Source: an uncultured Clostridia bacterium (lineage in GTDB: Bacteria; Bacillota; Clostridia; Oscillospirales; Ruminococcaceae). Taken from it: a DNA stretch of 8,960 nt. Shown piece after piece: positions 1-7,363 of this stretch (within the stretch, counting starts at the first letter, position 1; each line of letters opens with the position of its first letter). A program made the position numbers and the translations under genes. The notes beneath the pieces are model-generated. The model made no database searches, was not told the origin of the DNA, and worked only from the letters and a program-made list of their open reading frames with translations. Location: positions 1-8,960 of the forward strand of contig CANEHP010000090.1 in NCBI GenBank assembly GCA_947427325.1, read 5' to 3'.

Positions 1-8
1 TCTGCGTC

Positions 9-46
9 AAAAAGCCTCGTCAAACGTCGGTTTGACTGCGTTTTTT
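9..46 (+). terminator. Terminator-like hairpin at window edge
   Basis: A perfect 7-base inverted repeat, GTCAAAC (19-25) and GTTTGAC (30-36), closes a 4-base loop and is followed by TGCG and six T (41-46). An A-tract at 9-13 can pair imperfectly with the T-tract and lengthen the stem. This is the usual form of an intrinsic terminator on the plus strand, and would end a gene left of the window. The motif could also be one copy of a dispersed palindromic repeat; only a genome-wide search would tell. Confidence 0.6.
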
Positions 47-124
47 CCTTGAATCCAACCATTTTGGGACGAAAATCCCACATTCCCTCTATTTTCAAAC
101 AAGCCTTAGTATCAACTTTGCTTC

Positions 125-133
125 AGAAAGGAA
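125..133 (+). promoter_or_regulatory. Ribosome binding site of the polysaccharide deacetylase
   Basis: AGAAAGGAA ends 9 bases before the ATG at 143. The same AGAAAGGAA string precedes the GH31 start on the other strand. It supports 143 as the start. I could not identify a convincing promoter in the 142 bases upstream. Confidence 0.6.
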
Positions 134-142
134 TGTTTTCTT

Positions 143-1489
143 ATGCTTACTTATACCGTTTCCAAGAAAAAACTGCTGCGTATAGCAATTATTGTGCTTT
201 CCGCACTGGTTATAGCGGGAATAATCATTATGGCGGTTATGTCCTCTATGAAGGTCGCCGCCGCAGACAAAAGACTGCCCATTTATGCGGTTTCCCGTGC
301 AGACAACAAAATCGCCCTTACCTTTGACTGTGCATGGGGCAACTCCAACACCGATCTTTTGCTCGGCTTGCTGAAAGACGCAGGGGCAAAAGCAACCTTC
401 TTTGTGACAGGTGAATTTTGCGACAAATACCCCGAAGATGTAAAAAAAATGTATGACGCAGGTCACGAGATAGGAAACCATTCGGACTCGCACCCTCATG
501 TGGAGGGCATCAACATAAACGCTCTTATAGAGGACACAAGAAAATGCTCCCAAAAAATAAAGATGATCACGGGAGAAGACCCTAAGCTTTACCGTGCGCC
601 CTACGGAGAATATGACAATAACGTTGTCACAACCATAGAAGGCATGGGTATGAAGATGATCCAGTGGTCGGTGGACAGCATAGACTGGAAAGAACCCGAG
701 CCTGATACCATTATAAAAAGAGTTGAAAAAAGCACGGTTTCGGGATCTATACTGCTGTTTCATAACGATTTGGAAAATACCGCTCTTGCATTGCCTCAGC
801 TTTTGACCGATCTAAAGCAAAAAGGCTTCATCTTTGCCACTGTTTCGGATACGGTTTATTATGACAGCTACCACATTGACAACAACGGCTTGCAGATTTT
901 TGACGTTACCGCCTTGCTGCCTACTGTTAAATACTCCGATAATGTGCTGTTAAATGAAACCATGGAGATCTTCCGTCAAAATCTGACTCTTCAGGAAATT
1001 TACGATTTAAGCGGCGGCGCAACTCCTCAGCTTCTGGAACGCACGGGAGCACTGTTGGACGATGCTCACAAGGCGGCGGTGGAAGAAGCCTCCTTTGAGG
1101 AATTAAAAGAAGCGGTGCAAAATCTTATTACCATTGCCGAAAGAGAAGGGGCGAGCGGTAATGCAGGCGAAACGACCGTTACAACAGACGGAAACGGCGG
1201 AGAAGCTCCCGTTACCGATAACGGCAGTCCCGAAACCGCCGCAACGGTTCCGACCCCGGAAGATCCCGCTTCCACCACAACCACGGAAGAAATCGGTTCA
1301 ATAATCGGCGCAAATACCACCCCATCGGAAAACCAAATCAAAGACGGCAAGGGCGGATTGGCAGCGGCAACCACGGCGGCAGAAACAACAGCGCCCGTTA
1401 CGGAAGCGGTCACAACCCAAGCGCTTACCCGGCCGCCGATTATAACTACGGCCGCTCAGACCGACGCACAAGCAAAGCAGAATAAGTGA
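143..1489 (+). CDS. Membrane-anchored polysaccharide deacetylase (NodB/CE4 domain), PdaB-like, with Thr-rich C-terminal tail
   Basis: Likely removes N- or O-acetyl groups from cell-wall or other polysaccharide outside the membrane. One hydrophobic segment at residues 11-33 after a basic N-terminus (KKKLLR) acts as a signal anchor or uncleaved signal peptide. The NodB domain spans about 55-235: TFDC at 60-63 (catalytic-base Asp62), the metal-binding HSDSH at 113-117, RAPYG at 151-155, DSIDW at 178-182, and LLFH with His207. The second Asp of the usual TFDD is Cys63. This variation in the first motif recalls PdaB-type sporulation deacetylases (TFDISWG, from memory), so activity is plausible but unproven. 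Residues about 240-335 look helical and unassigned. About 335-448 is low-complexity Thr/Ala/Glu/Pro, probably a disordered wall spacer; no LPXTG is seen. The gene stands alone, convergent with the glycosidase block, and is probably not part of it. Confidence 0.9.
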   Translation: MLTYTVSKKKLLRIAIIVLSALVIAGIIIMAVMSSMKVAAADKRLPIYAVSRADNKIALTFDCAWGNSNTDLLLGLLKDAGAKATFFVTGEFCDKYPEDVKKMYDAGHEIGNHSDSHPHVEGININALIEDTRKCSQKIKMITGEDPKLYRAPYGEYDNNVVTTIEGMGMKMIQWSVDSIDWKEPEPDTIIKRVEKSTVSGSILLFHNDLENTALALPQLLTDLKQKGFIFATVSDTVYYDSYHIDNNGLQIFDVTALLPTVKYSDNVLLNETMEIFRQNLTLQEIYDLSGGATPQLLERTGALLDDAHKAAVEEASFEELKEAVQNLITIAEREGASGNAGETTVTTDGNGGEAPVTDNGSPETAATVPTPEDPASTTTTEEIGSIIGANTTPSENQIKDGKGGLAAATTAAETTAPVTEAVTTQALTRPPIITTAAQTDAQAKQNK

Positions 1490-1623
1490 TGATTTTTGCT
1501 TTTCCATATGCGGGCTTACGCATTTGCGTATACGCAACATAGGCAAGTTAAGGGCGGACCTCCTGTCGGTTTTTCACAGGCGGATATGATCCGACGCCGA
1601 ATATAAAAAGCGGTTATTAAGGT
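1490..1623. repeat. Intergenic cluster of small palindromes
   Basis: Three short symmetries sit between the two convergent genes, before the large hairpin. A perfect 14-bp palindrome, TTGCGTATACGCAA, lies at 1524-1537. Its half-site occurs again just before it (TACGCA at 1517-1522), so TACGCA/TGCGTA appears three times in 20 bases. CCTGT at 1562-1566 pairs with ACAGG at 1576-1580 around a 9-base loop. CGGAT at 1581-1585 pairs with ATCCG at 1589-1593 around ATG. No ORF of note is present. The cluster resembles degenerate copies of dispersed palindromic repeats, which I infer but cannot prove from one window. Confidence 0.5.
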
Positions 1624-1670
1624 TCAATACAACAACTGAGGGAGCAAAGCTCCCTCAGTTGTTGTATTGA
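1624..1670. terminator. Perfect 21-bp inverted repeat, probable bidirectional terminator
   Basis: The left arm 1624-1644 and right arm 1650-1670 are exact reverse complements (21 of 21) around the 5-base loop CAAAG. The inner half is GC-rich (CTGAGGGAG/CTCCCTCAG) and the outer half AT-rich (CAATACAACAA/TTGTTGTATTG). It lies between the 3' ends of the deacetylase (+) and GH31 (-), the right place to stop both transcripts. The right arm ends in a T-rich but not pure T tract, so Rho-independent termination is likely rather than certain. Such long perfect identity also fits a recently spread repeat element. Confidence 0.75.
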
Positions 1671-1681
1671 TTTGAAATACC

Positions 1682-3649
1682 CTAAAAAATATTTAAAACC
1701 TCTGCTCCTTCTTTTACAAATGCGATAAATTCATCAACAGCCGCTTTGCACAAAATACTTGTACCGCCGTCATAGACAGTCTTATCGGAGGTTCTGACCC
1801 ATCTGCCTTCGGGCAGATATACCGTTCTTTCCGTCTGTCCCTCGTCAAGAATGGGCGCAAAAAGTATGTCTGCGCCAAACATATACTGGTCGTCAAGTTC
1901 ATAACAGTGCGGATCGCTGTAATAGTCAAAGAACATCGGACGCATAATCGGCGTTCCGTTTTCGGAGGTTTCACGCATATTGTCAAGTATATAAGGCTTC
2001 ATACGCTCTCTTAATTCGATAATTGATTTTATGATACCGTAATTGCGCTCTCCGAAGCTCCATATCTCATTATCGCCGCCGCTTGCTTCTTTAACTCCGG
2101 GATGACGGTCAACCTGTCCCTTGGTTTTAAACCTCGACCCATGCAAACGCATAACAGGACAGAACAGTCCGAACTGAAACCAGCGCACAATCAGTTCTTT
2201 GAAGTAATCGCTTTCAATATCGCCGCAGCAGAAGCCGCCTATATCGCTGTTCCACCACGAAATTCCGCACATCGACATAGAAAGTCCGGATATTACGCTC
2301 TGCCTTAACGCTTTGAAGGTTGATGGGATATCTCCGTTCCATACAACAGCGCCGAATTTTTGACTGCCGGTATATGCGGCTCTGGTCAGCAGCGCAATTT
2401 CTGTTTCACCTGCCGATTTAAGCCCGTCATAGAAGGTCTTTGAGTAGTAATAAGGGTACATTAAGGCAACCTGAGCGCCGTTTCCGTACCAGAACTTAAG
2501 GTTGTTAAACTGCTGCGGGTGAACCTCGGGTTCTGCTTCGTCCAGCCAGAATGTTTTTATTCCTTTATCAAAGTAATTCTTCTTTACCTTTTCCCACACA
2601 AATTCTCTCGTTTTGGGATTCATGGCGTCAATAAAGGTTTGCTGACCGTAAAACTCGAATGTTCCGTACTGACCGTTTTCCGTCCGAACAAGCATATTGC
2701 CCTCGTCCATTTCCGCATAATATTTGCTGCATGGATTTGTTGTAGGCCATATGGACACAACGGGGCGTATCCCCATTTCCTTAAGTTCATCGCACATTGC
2801 CTCGGGATCGGGCCAAAGCGACGAATCAAACTCCCATTCGCCCTGCTCCGTCCAGTGAAAATAATCAATGACAATAGCATCGATAGGTATGCCGCGCTTT
2901 TTATATTCTCGGGCAACGGCAAGCAAATCCTCCTGGCTTTCATACCGCAGCTTGCACTGCCAAAAGCCTGCCGCCCAACCGGGAAACTCGGGAGCAAAGC
3001 CTGTTAAATTACCGTACGCCTTCATTACTTCTGCCGGCGTATTTCCTGTCAAAACGAAATAATCTGCCTGATATGTGCTGTCCGCCTGCCATAACGTGTG
3101 ATTGTTAGTCGTTTCACAGTGTCCCGTAGAGGGATTGTTCCACAAAAAGCCGTATCCCAGTGAAGAATATAAAAACGGAATTGTGGATTTTGTATTATAA
3201 TGAACCAAATCATAAGAACCGCCCTTGCGGTCGAACCAATCCTGCTGCTCCTGCCCTAAGCCGTAAAAATGCTCTTCTTTCCGGGACGCAAATATCGCCC
3301 TTATGCGGTAATTATCACCCTCGGTATGGCTGAATTTATTTATTGAATCCCCCTCGTTAACAGTTCTTAAGATCTCCTGACCGTTTTTGTAAAAAACCAA
3401 ATCATAGCTTCGCCAGCCTTTGAAAATAACCGCCTTAAGCATACCTGTCTGTAACGAAGCACTGTTTTCCTCGGCGCAGATTTGCACATCGGTCTGCATA
3501 GGCTCGTTTACCGTCCATCGTTCCTCCGACAGTCTGCTGTTGCGTGTGGAACGCACCCTTATGCAGTTTTCTCCGTATGCTTCAATTCGCAGAAGCTCAT
3601 CACGCATTGTAAATTCGATATACTTTTCCGATGTAAATATCTGTCCCAT
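1682..3649 (-). CDS. GH31 glycosidase, probable alpha-xylosidase or alpha-glucosidase
   Basis: A 655-residue retaining alpha-glycosidase of family GH31. An N-terminal beta-sandwich region (about 1-215) is followed by a TIM barrel (about 220-545) and a beta domain up to the end. The nucleophile is Asp370 in FWLDEAEPE; the acid/base is Asp440 in VWNGDIPSTF. WWNSDIGGF (465-473) and RLHGS (501-505) are further family motifs. The WLDxxEP form of the nucleophile motif is the form I recall from alpha-xylosidases of xyloglucan loci, rather than the WNDMNEP of maltose-type alpha-glucosidases. Together with its GH5 and GH95 neighbours this favours removal of alpha-1,6-xylose from xyloglucan oligosaccharides; alpha-glucosidase remains possible. 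There is no signal peptide, so it is cytoplasmic. The start is supported by AGAAAGGAAT upstream of the ATG. It begins 40 bases after the GH95 stop and is the last gene of the operon. Confidence 0.93.
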   Translation of the reverse strand: MGQIFTSEKYIEFTMRDELLRIEAYGENCIRVRSTRNSRLSEERWTVNEPMQTDVQICAEENSASLQTGMLKAVIFKGWRSYDLVFYKNGQEILRTVNEGDSINKFSHTEGDNYRIRAIFASRKEEHFYGLGQEQQDWFDRKGGSYDLVHYNTKSTIPFLYSSLGYGFLWNNPSTGHCETTNNHTLWQADSTYQADYFVLTGNTPAEVMKAYGNLTGFAPEFPGWAAGFWQCKLRYESQEDLLAVAREYKKRGIPIDAIVIDYFHWTEQGEWEFDSSLWPDPEAMCDELKEMGIRPVVSIWPTTNPCSKYYAEMDEGNMLVRTENGQYGTFEFYGQQTFIDAMNPKTREFVWEKVKKNYFDKGIKTFWLDEAEPEVHPQQFNNLKFWYGNGAQVALMYPYYYSKTFYDGLKSAGETEIALLTRAAYTGSQKFGAVVWNGDIPSTFKALRQSVISGLSMSMCGISWWNSDIGGFCCGDIESDYFKELIVRWFQFGLFCPVMRLHGSRFKTKGQVDRHPGVKEASGGDNEIWSFGERNYGIIKSIIELRERMKPYILDNMRETSENGTPIMRPMFFDYYSDPHCYELDDQYMFGADILFAPILDEGQTERTVYLPEGRWVRTSDKTVYDGGTSILCKAAVDEFIAFVKEGAEVLNIF

Positions 3650-3689
3650 TAAAATATTCCTTTCTCGGTCAACCGTTTAAAGCTTGATT

Positions 3690-5909
3690 TTATAAAAAAT
3701 CAAATTTGTTGCTGCCCTTTTTCAGTACCACATTTCCCATGCCTTCTATAAAGCAAGTACATTCACGGGCTGCCGTAAGAACCGCTGAATAAAGCTTTCC
3801 GTTTTTCCATTCGATATCAACGGATATGTTTCCTCTGGCTTTTAATCCATGTGCTGCCCCGTTCTCCCATTCATCGGGCAGAGCCGGCAGAAGCGAAATT
3901 TTTCCGTTGTGACTTTGCAGAAGCATTTCCGCAAAAGCGGCGGTCGTGCCGAAATTGCCGTCTATCTGAAAAGGCGGGTGATTATCGAACATATTCGGCA
4001 ATACCGACATTTCAAAATATTTTTTAATGTTTTCCCAAGCCTGCCCGCCGTTCCTAAGCCTTGCCCACAGATTTATTATCCACGCACGACTCCAGCCGGT
4101 ATGGCCGCCGCCATGCGCTAATCTTCGGCTAAGGGTTTTTTCGGCCGCCTTTATAAGCGTTTTATTTTCAAAATCTATCTGCGCCGCAGGATACAATGCA
4201 AACAGATGTGAAATGTGCCTATGCCCCGGATCAAGCTCCTCATAGGTCTCCGCCCATTCCTGTACAGCGCCGTTTTCCCCGATTTTCACAGGAGGCAGCT
4301 TTTCCAAAATGCGTTCATAGCGCCGCTTTTCTTCCTGCGTTATTTTCCCTGTTTCAATCATTCCGCAAAACAGTTCCCGCAAAATCTGACTGTCCATAGA
4401 TGCGCCCATACATATATTTCCCATTTCTCCGTTTGGCAGGCGATAGCTGTTTTCGGGAGAACTTGAAGGAGATACCACCAGCTCGCCCTTTTGATTTTCA
4501 ATCAGGGTGTCCTCAAAGAACAACGCCGCCTCTTTCGCAAAGGGAAGATATTCTTCAAGAAACTTTTCGTCCCCGGTAAAGCGATAATGCTCAAAAATAT
4601 GAAGGCAAAGCCACGCCGCCCCCATCTGCCAGTATGTGGAAAACGACAGCGTATCCTGCGGAGCACAGTCGCCCCATATGTCCGTATTGTGATGAGCGAC
4701 CCAGCCCCGGGCATTGTACATCTTTTCAGCAGTCTCTTTGCCATGGGGGTACATTCGCTTTATATGTTCAAAAAGCGGAAGGTGCATATCGGAAAGATTA
4801 CAGCTTTCGGCGTGCCAGTAATTCATCTGCGTATTTATGTTTATTGTGTACTTGCTGTCCCATGTGGGAGTAAAGCTGTCGTTCCATATTCCCTGCAAAT
4901 TTGCGGGAAGGCTTCCGGGGCGGCTCGAGCAGGCAAGGAGGTAGCGTCCGTAAGCAAAGGAAAGGTTTACAAGCCCCAAATCCGCCATGCCTTTTTTGGC
5001 ATTTTCCAAGCGTTTATCGGTAGGTACTCCGTCGTTATCCTCGCATTTTATATTAAGAACGCAGCTGTTCATTATTTGGGTGAAATCCTTCCTATGCCGC
5101 TGCCGCAGCTTATCATAACCAAGAGCTTGCCCACGGTCCAGCCTTGACAGAACCTCGTTAAGGGGATTTTCACAATAAAAGCTTGTTTCAGCCGAGGCGA
5201 TTACGACGCAGTTCTCATCGCATAACAGCGTTCCGCCCATTATGCCCAAAGAGCCTTCGATCGCCCTTATGCAAAAGCAATATTTAACTCCGTCCGCACC
5301 CGCTCTTCCCTCCATACATAGAGTATTGCCGTCAAGCCGCTTCAGGCTTTCCATATAAACGCCCCGCTCAATTATAATCGAAACGGGAGCACCCTTGCAC
5401 CTTACAGCCATAACCTTGTCCGGATAAGAAATAAAGCTTTCTCTGAAATGTTCAATATTATTTAAGGAATAGGAAACGGTATGAATGCCGCTGTCAATAT
5501 CAAGCTGCCTTCGGTAATTCTCGCATGGAAGCATATCGTAGATCTGTCTGCTCCAGCCGTCGCGAAAACCGAGCATCATAACATTTTCCGAAGTCTCGGG
5601 TATAATAAACATATCGCAAAGCGGCTCATAATGGCATTGGAAATCCGGCACCGCCGCCATCGCAAGGTTGGCAAGCTTTTCAGCTTCATGGATTTTCCCC
5701 CGGGAAATAAGCTCCCGTATTTTGGGAATATTTTCCTTGGCGTCGGGGTTTATTCTGTCATGAAAACCGCCATGCCAAAGACTGTCGCAGTTCAGCTGAA
5801 ATCTGTCCGCTATGTTCCCGCCAAAGCACATTGCGCCCATAAACCCGTTGCCTATAGGAAGCGCCTCATTCCAATTCTGCGACGAATGAGCATACCACAG
5901 TCTGTTCAT
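3690..5909 (-). CDS. GH95 inverting alpha-L-fucosidase or alpha-L-galactosidase
   Basis: A 739-residue family GH95 enzyme of normal length. The N-terminus has the family signature: WNEALPIGNG (13-22) for an N-terminal beta-sandwich, and the (alpha/alpha)6 barrel follows from about 300. Catalytic residues, placed by comparison with the Bifidobacterium bifidum enzyme as I recall it, are Glu486 in SSSPENS as the acid, and Asn357/Asn359 (ININ) with Asp650 (FQIDGNFG) activating water. The residue two before the first Asn is Thr355, where classical fucosidases have His; this is a reported fucose/L-galactose determinant. No signal peptide, so it is cytoplasmic and probably trims terminal fucose (or L-galactose) from imported oligosaccharides. 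It starts 29 bases after the GH5 stop, with GAAGGAG 11 bases before ATG, and lies 40 bases before GH31, so the three genes are co-transcribed. Confidence 0.94.
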   Translation of the reverse strand: MNRLWYAHSSQNWNEALPIGNGFMGAMCFGGNIADRFQLNCDSLWHGGFHDRINPDAKENIPKIRELISRGKIHEAEKLANLAMAAVPDFQCHYEPLCDMFIIPETSENVMMLGFRDGWSRQIYDMLPCENYRRQLDIDSGIHTVSYSLNNIEHFRESFISYPDKVMAVRCKGAPVSIIIERGVYMESLKRLDGNTLCMEGRAGADGVKYCFCIRAIEGSLGIMGGTLLCDENCVVIASAETSFYCENPLNEVLSRLDRGQALGYDKLRQRHRKDFTQIMNSCVLNIKCEDNDGVPTDKRLENAKKGMADLGLVNLSFAYGRYLLACSSRPGSLPANLQGIWNDSFTPTWDSKYTININTQMNYWHAESCNLSDMHLPLFEHIKRMYPHGKETAEKMYNARGWVAHHNTDIWGDCAPQDTLSFSTYWQMGAAWLCLHIFEHYRFTGDEKFLEEYLPFAKEAALFFEDTLIENQKGELVVSPSSSPENSYRLPNGEMGNICMGASMDSQILRELFCGMIETGKITQEEKRRYERILEKLPPVKIGENGAVQEWAETYEELDPGHRHISHLFALYPAAQIDFENKTLIKAAEKTLSRRLAHGGGHTGWSRAWIINLWARLRNGGQAWENIKKYFEMSVLPNMFDNHPPFQIDGNFGTTAAFAEMLLQSHNGKISLLPALPDEWENGAAHGLKARGNISVDIEWKNGKLYSAVLTAARECTCFIEGMGNVVLKKGSNKFDFL

Positions 5910-5938
5910 ATATCCTTGCTCTCCTTCAACATATAATA

Positions 5939-7162
5939 TTAAGCGGCCGTATCGGTTTCATCTGAGTGAACGACGCCTGTAAAATCGTTAATAACAGCTC
6001 TTAAATCCGGCGATTTAATGCGGCAGAGGGTTCTGTAATAAAGGGAGTCGTTTGTGTCCCATACAACGGGAAGTATTTTATAGCTTTTTAAAATACCCAG
6101 CGAAACCTCAACGCATTCTGCGGGAGTATCGTAAATTTTATTTTTTGATAAACTCTCCTCGTCATAATTTGCATTGATTTCTCCCATAAACACCGGAATG
6201 CCCTTATCGATAAAAGCCTTTTTCAATAATTCACACTGAGAATTTGTGTAATCAACCCAATGCCGGCTTCCTATGCTCTTTTCCCAATAGCAAGCGTTAT
6301 CGGCATAGTGTACCGAAACCATCAAACGGTCCTTAACCGTATCTTCGGTCACGACAAATCTTTCATCGGTTGTTCGGTCAATATTCGTATGATAACCCGA
6401 TATTATCAAAACACGCTCGGAGTTATTTCCGCCTGTGGCTCTTACCGCATTAACAAACGTACGGTTCAATTCGTTGACGTAATCGTAAATTTCATCTTCC
6501 GTAAAATCGTCCTCGGGTCTTGCAGAGCCAACATGCTCATTAAATCCCTCGAATATCAGATAATCGGAATATTCCTTATAACGCTCCGCAATCTGAGCCC
6601 AGAGACGTTTTATAATTTCAACGGTTTCGCTGCGGCTGTAATGCTTGATAATATATTCGTCATAATGATGTATGTTTACCACAACATACAATCCGTCGTT
6701 ACGGCAGTAGTTTATAACCTCCTCCACACGGTCGAGTAATTGTTCGTTTATGGTAAACGTATCGTCCTCCTCCATCATATTACCCCAATATACTGGAAGC
6801 CTCACCGTTTTAAAGCCCTCGTTTTTCATACCGTCAATAATTTCCTGAGTGGTTTCAACGGCGCCCCAGCATCTTTCATACTCCTTTGCCGTATTGCCGC
6901 CTATGATTGACGCCCCCGAATTAGCTCTTCTTAAATTTTGATAAAAACCGTCGAAGGTGTTTCCAAGATTGATTCCCATACCCATATCTTCAGCGTAATC
7001 CATCGCCGTCATATTTTCCCGCATTTTTCCGTTGTCAACGGTTATGATTCCGTTTGCCGAGGCATGGGGTCTGTCTGTGTTTTTACAACCCACACACATT
7101 AAACAAAGGGATAAGGCTAAAATTAAAGAAATTGTCTTATTCATATTTATTCTGATTAGCAT
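5939..7162 (-). CDS. GH5 endoglycanase lipoprotein (beta-1,4-glucanase/xyloglucanase type)
   Basis: A 407-residue secreted glycanase from the chosen start. Residues 1-25 form a lipoprotein signal peptide (basic start, LILALSLCLMCVG) with the modified Cys at 26; Cys at -3 is unusual for a lipobox. The GH5 barrel follows: GINLGNTFDGF (about 63-73), Arg121 in VRLPVYW, NIHHYD (163-168), the acid/base Glu209 after Asn208 in FEGFNEH, His285-Tyr286 in VSVHY, nucleophile Glu328 in VFMGEI, and Trp368. His replaces the common Pro after the acid/base Glu. The protein should sit on the outer face of the membrane and cut beta-linked glucan backbones into oligosaccharides; subfamily and substrate are not decided by sequence alone. 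I chose 7162 because GGAGG lies 8 bases upstream. An in-frame ATG at 7204 would add 14 charged residues before the signal peptide. First gene of the GH5-GH95-GH31 run. Confidence 0.92.
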   Translation of the reverse strand: MLIRINMNKTISLILALSLCLMCVGCKNTDRPHASANGIITVDNGKMRENMTAMDYAEDMGMGINLGNTFDGFYQNLRRANSGASIIGGNTAKEYERCWGAVETTQEIIDGMKNEGFKTVRLPVYWGNMMEEDDTFTINEQLLDRVEEVINYCRNDGLYVVVNIHHYDEYIIKHYSRSETVEIIKRLWAQIAERYKEYSDYLIFEGFNEHVGSARPEDDFTEDEIYDYVNELNRTFVNAVRATGGNNSERVLIISGYHTNIDRTTDERFVVTEDTVKDRLMVSVHYADNACYWEKSIGSRHWVDYTNSQCELLKKAFIDKGIPVFMGEINANYDEESLSKNKIYDTPAECVEVSLGILKSYKILPVVWDTNDSLYYRTLCRIKSPDLRAVINDFTGVVHSDETDTAA

Positions 7163-7170
7163 TTTATTTT

Positions 7171-7175
7171 CCTCC
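7171..7175 (-). promoter_or_regulatory. Shine-Dalgarno site that fixes the GH5 start
   Basis: On the minus strand GGAGG is followed by 8 bases and then ATG at 7162. This is the best ribosome binding site in the operon and favours the start that leaves a canonical short signal peptide. The ATG at 7204 has only GAGGA about 13 bases upstream. Confidence 0.75.
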
Positions 7176-7216
7176 GGCCAAAAAGATAAAATGTTCTTAA
7201 ACATTAAAATAATTTG

Positions 7217-7247
7217 TTCCTCATTCCGCAGTCTGAGGTTATTGTAT
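7217..7247. repeat. Direct repeat copy A, in the GH5 leader
   Basis: TTCCTCATTCCGCAGTCTGA (7217-7236) continuing through GGTTA (7241) matches 7423-7447 with one mismatch over 25 bases. Its right flank (TTGTAT) matches the right flank of the third copy at 7462-7467 with one mismatch. The core GCAGTCTGAGGTTA occurs three times in the spacer (7228, 7434, 7448). Confidence 0.9.
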
Positions 7248-7261
7248 CATAGTGTATCATA
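7242..7261. repeat. Tandem 10-base repeat, possible operator or promoter element
   Basis: TTGTATCATA is followed directly by GTGTATCATA, nine of ten bases alike, one helical turn apart. On the minus strand this reads TATGATACAC-TATGATACAA and overlaps a possible -10 (TACAAT, 7246-7241). The nearest -35-like hexamer, ATGACA (7271-7266), is 19 bases away, so a promoter for GH5 here would be weak or regulator-dependent. The repeat is certain, the role is inference. Confidence 0.45.
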
Positions 7262-7339
7262 TATTTGTCATCACCGCATTAAATATATTGACATAAAACC
7301 TTAGTATGTTGACTTTTTTGCAATAATGTTATTTCCGGG

Positions 7340-7363
7340 TTAAAAAGGTTAGCCCCTTTTTAA
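7340..7363 (-). terminator. A/T-rich hairpin downstream of the esterase hairpin
   Basis: TTAAAAAGG (7340-7348) and CCTTTTTAA (7355-7363) form a perfect 9-bp stem around TTAGCC. Read on the minus strand the right arm ends in five T, as in a weak intrinsic terminator. It shares bases 7359-7363 with the base of the larger hairpin next to it, so the two cannot both form fully. It may end the esterase transcript or serve as part of an attenuator ahead of GH5. Confidence 0.45.

Noticed and set aside
61..80. Small inverted repeat TGGGA/TCCCA upstream of the deacetylase
   Set aside because: A 5-bp stem with a 6-base loop is expected by chance; no adjoining promoter supports an operator.
95..763. Long minus-strand open frame (222 codons) opposite the deacetylase
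   Set aside because: It lies inside the NodB gene on the other strand, is rich in Cys/His/Phe in no known pattern, and has no family resemblance; a shadow frame.
2519..3007. Plus-strand open frame of 162 codons inside GH31
   Set aside because: Shadow of the GH31 catalytic domain; no recognisable motif.
4491..5147. Plus-strand open frame of 218 codons inside GH95
   Set aside because: Antisense to a clearly conserved enzyme, with composition like reverse-complement coding sequence and no recognisable domain.
7142..7204. Other GH5 starts: ATG at 7204 and ATG at 7144
   Set aside because: The 7204 start lacks a well-spaced ribosome binding site and adds charged residues before the signal peptide. 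The 7144 start lies 26 bases from the GGAGG site, which is ideally placed for 7162.
7288..7316. Plus-strand TTGACA that could be a -35 box
   Set aside because: No -10 hexamer lies 16-18 bases downstream and no plus-strand gene follows.
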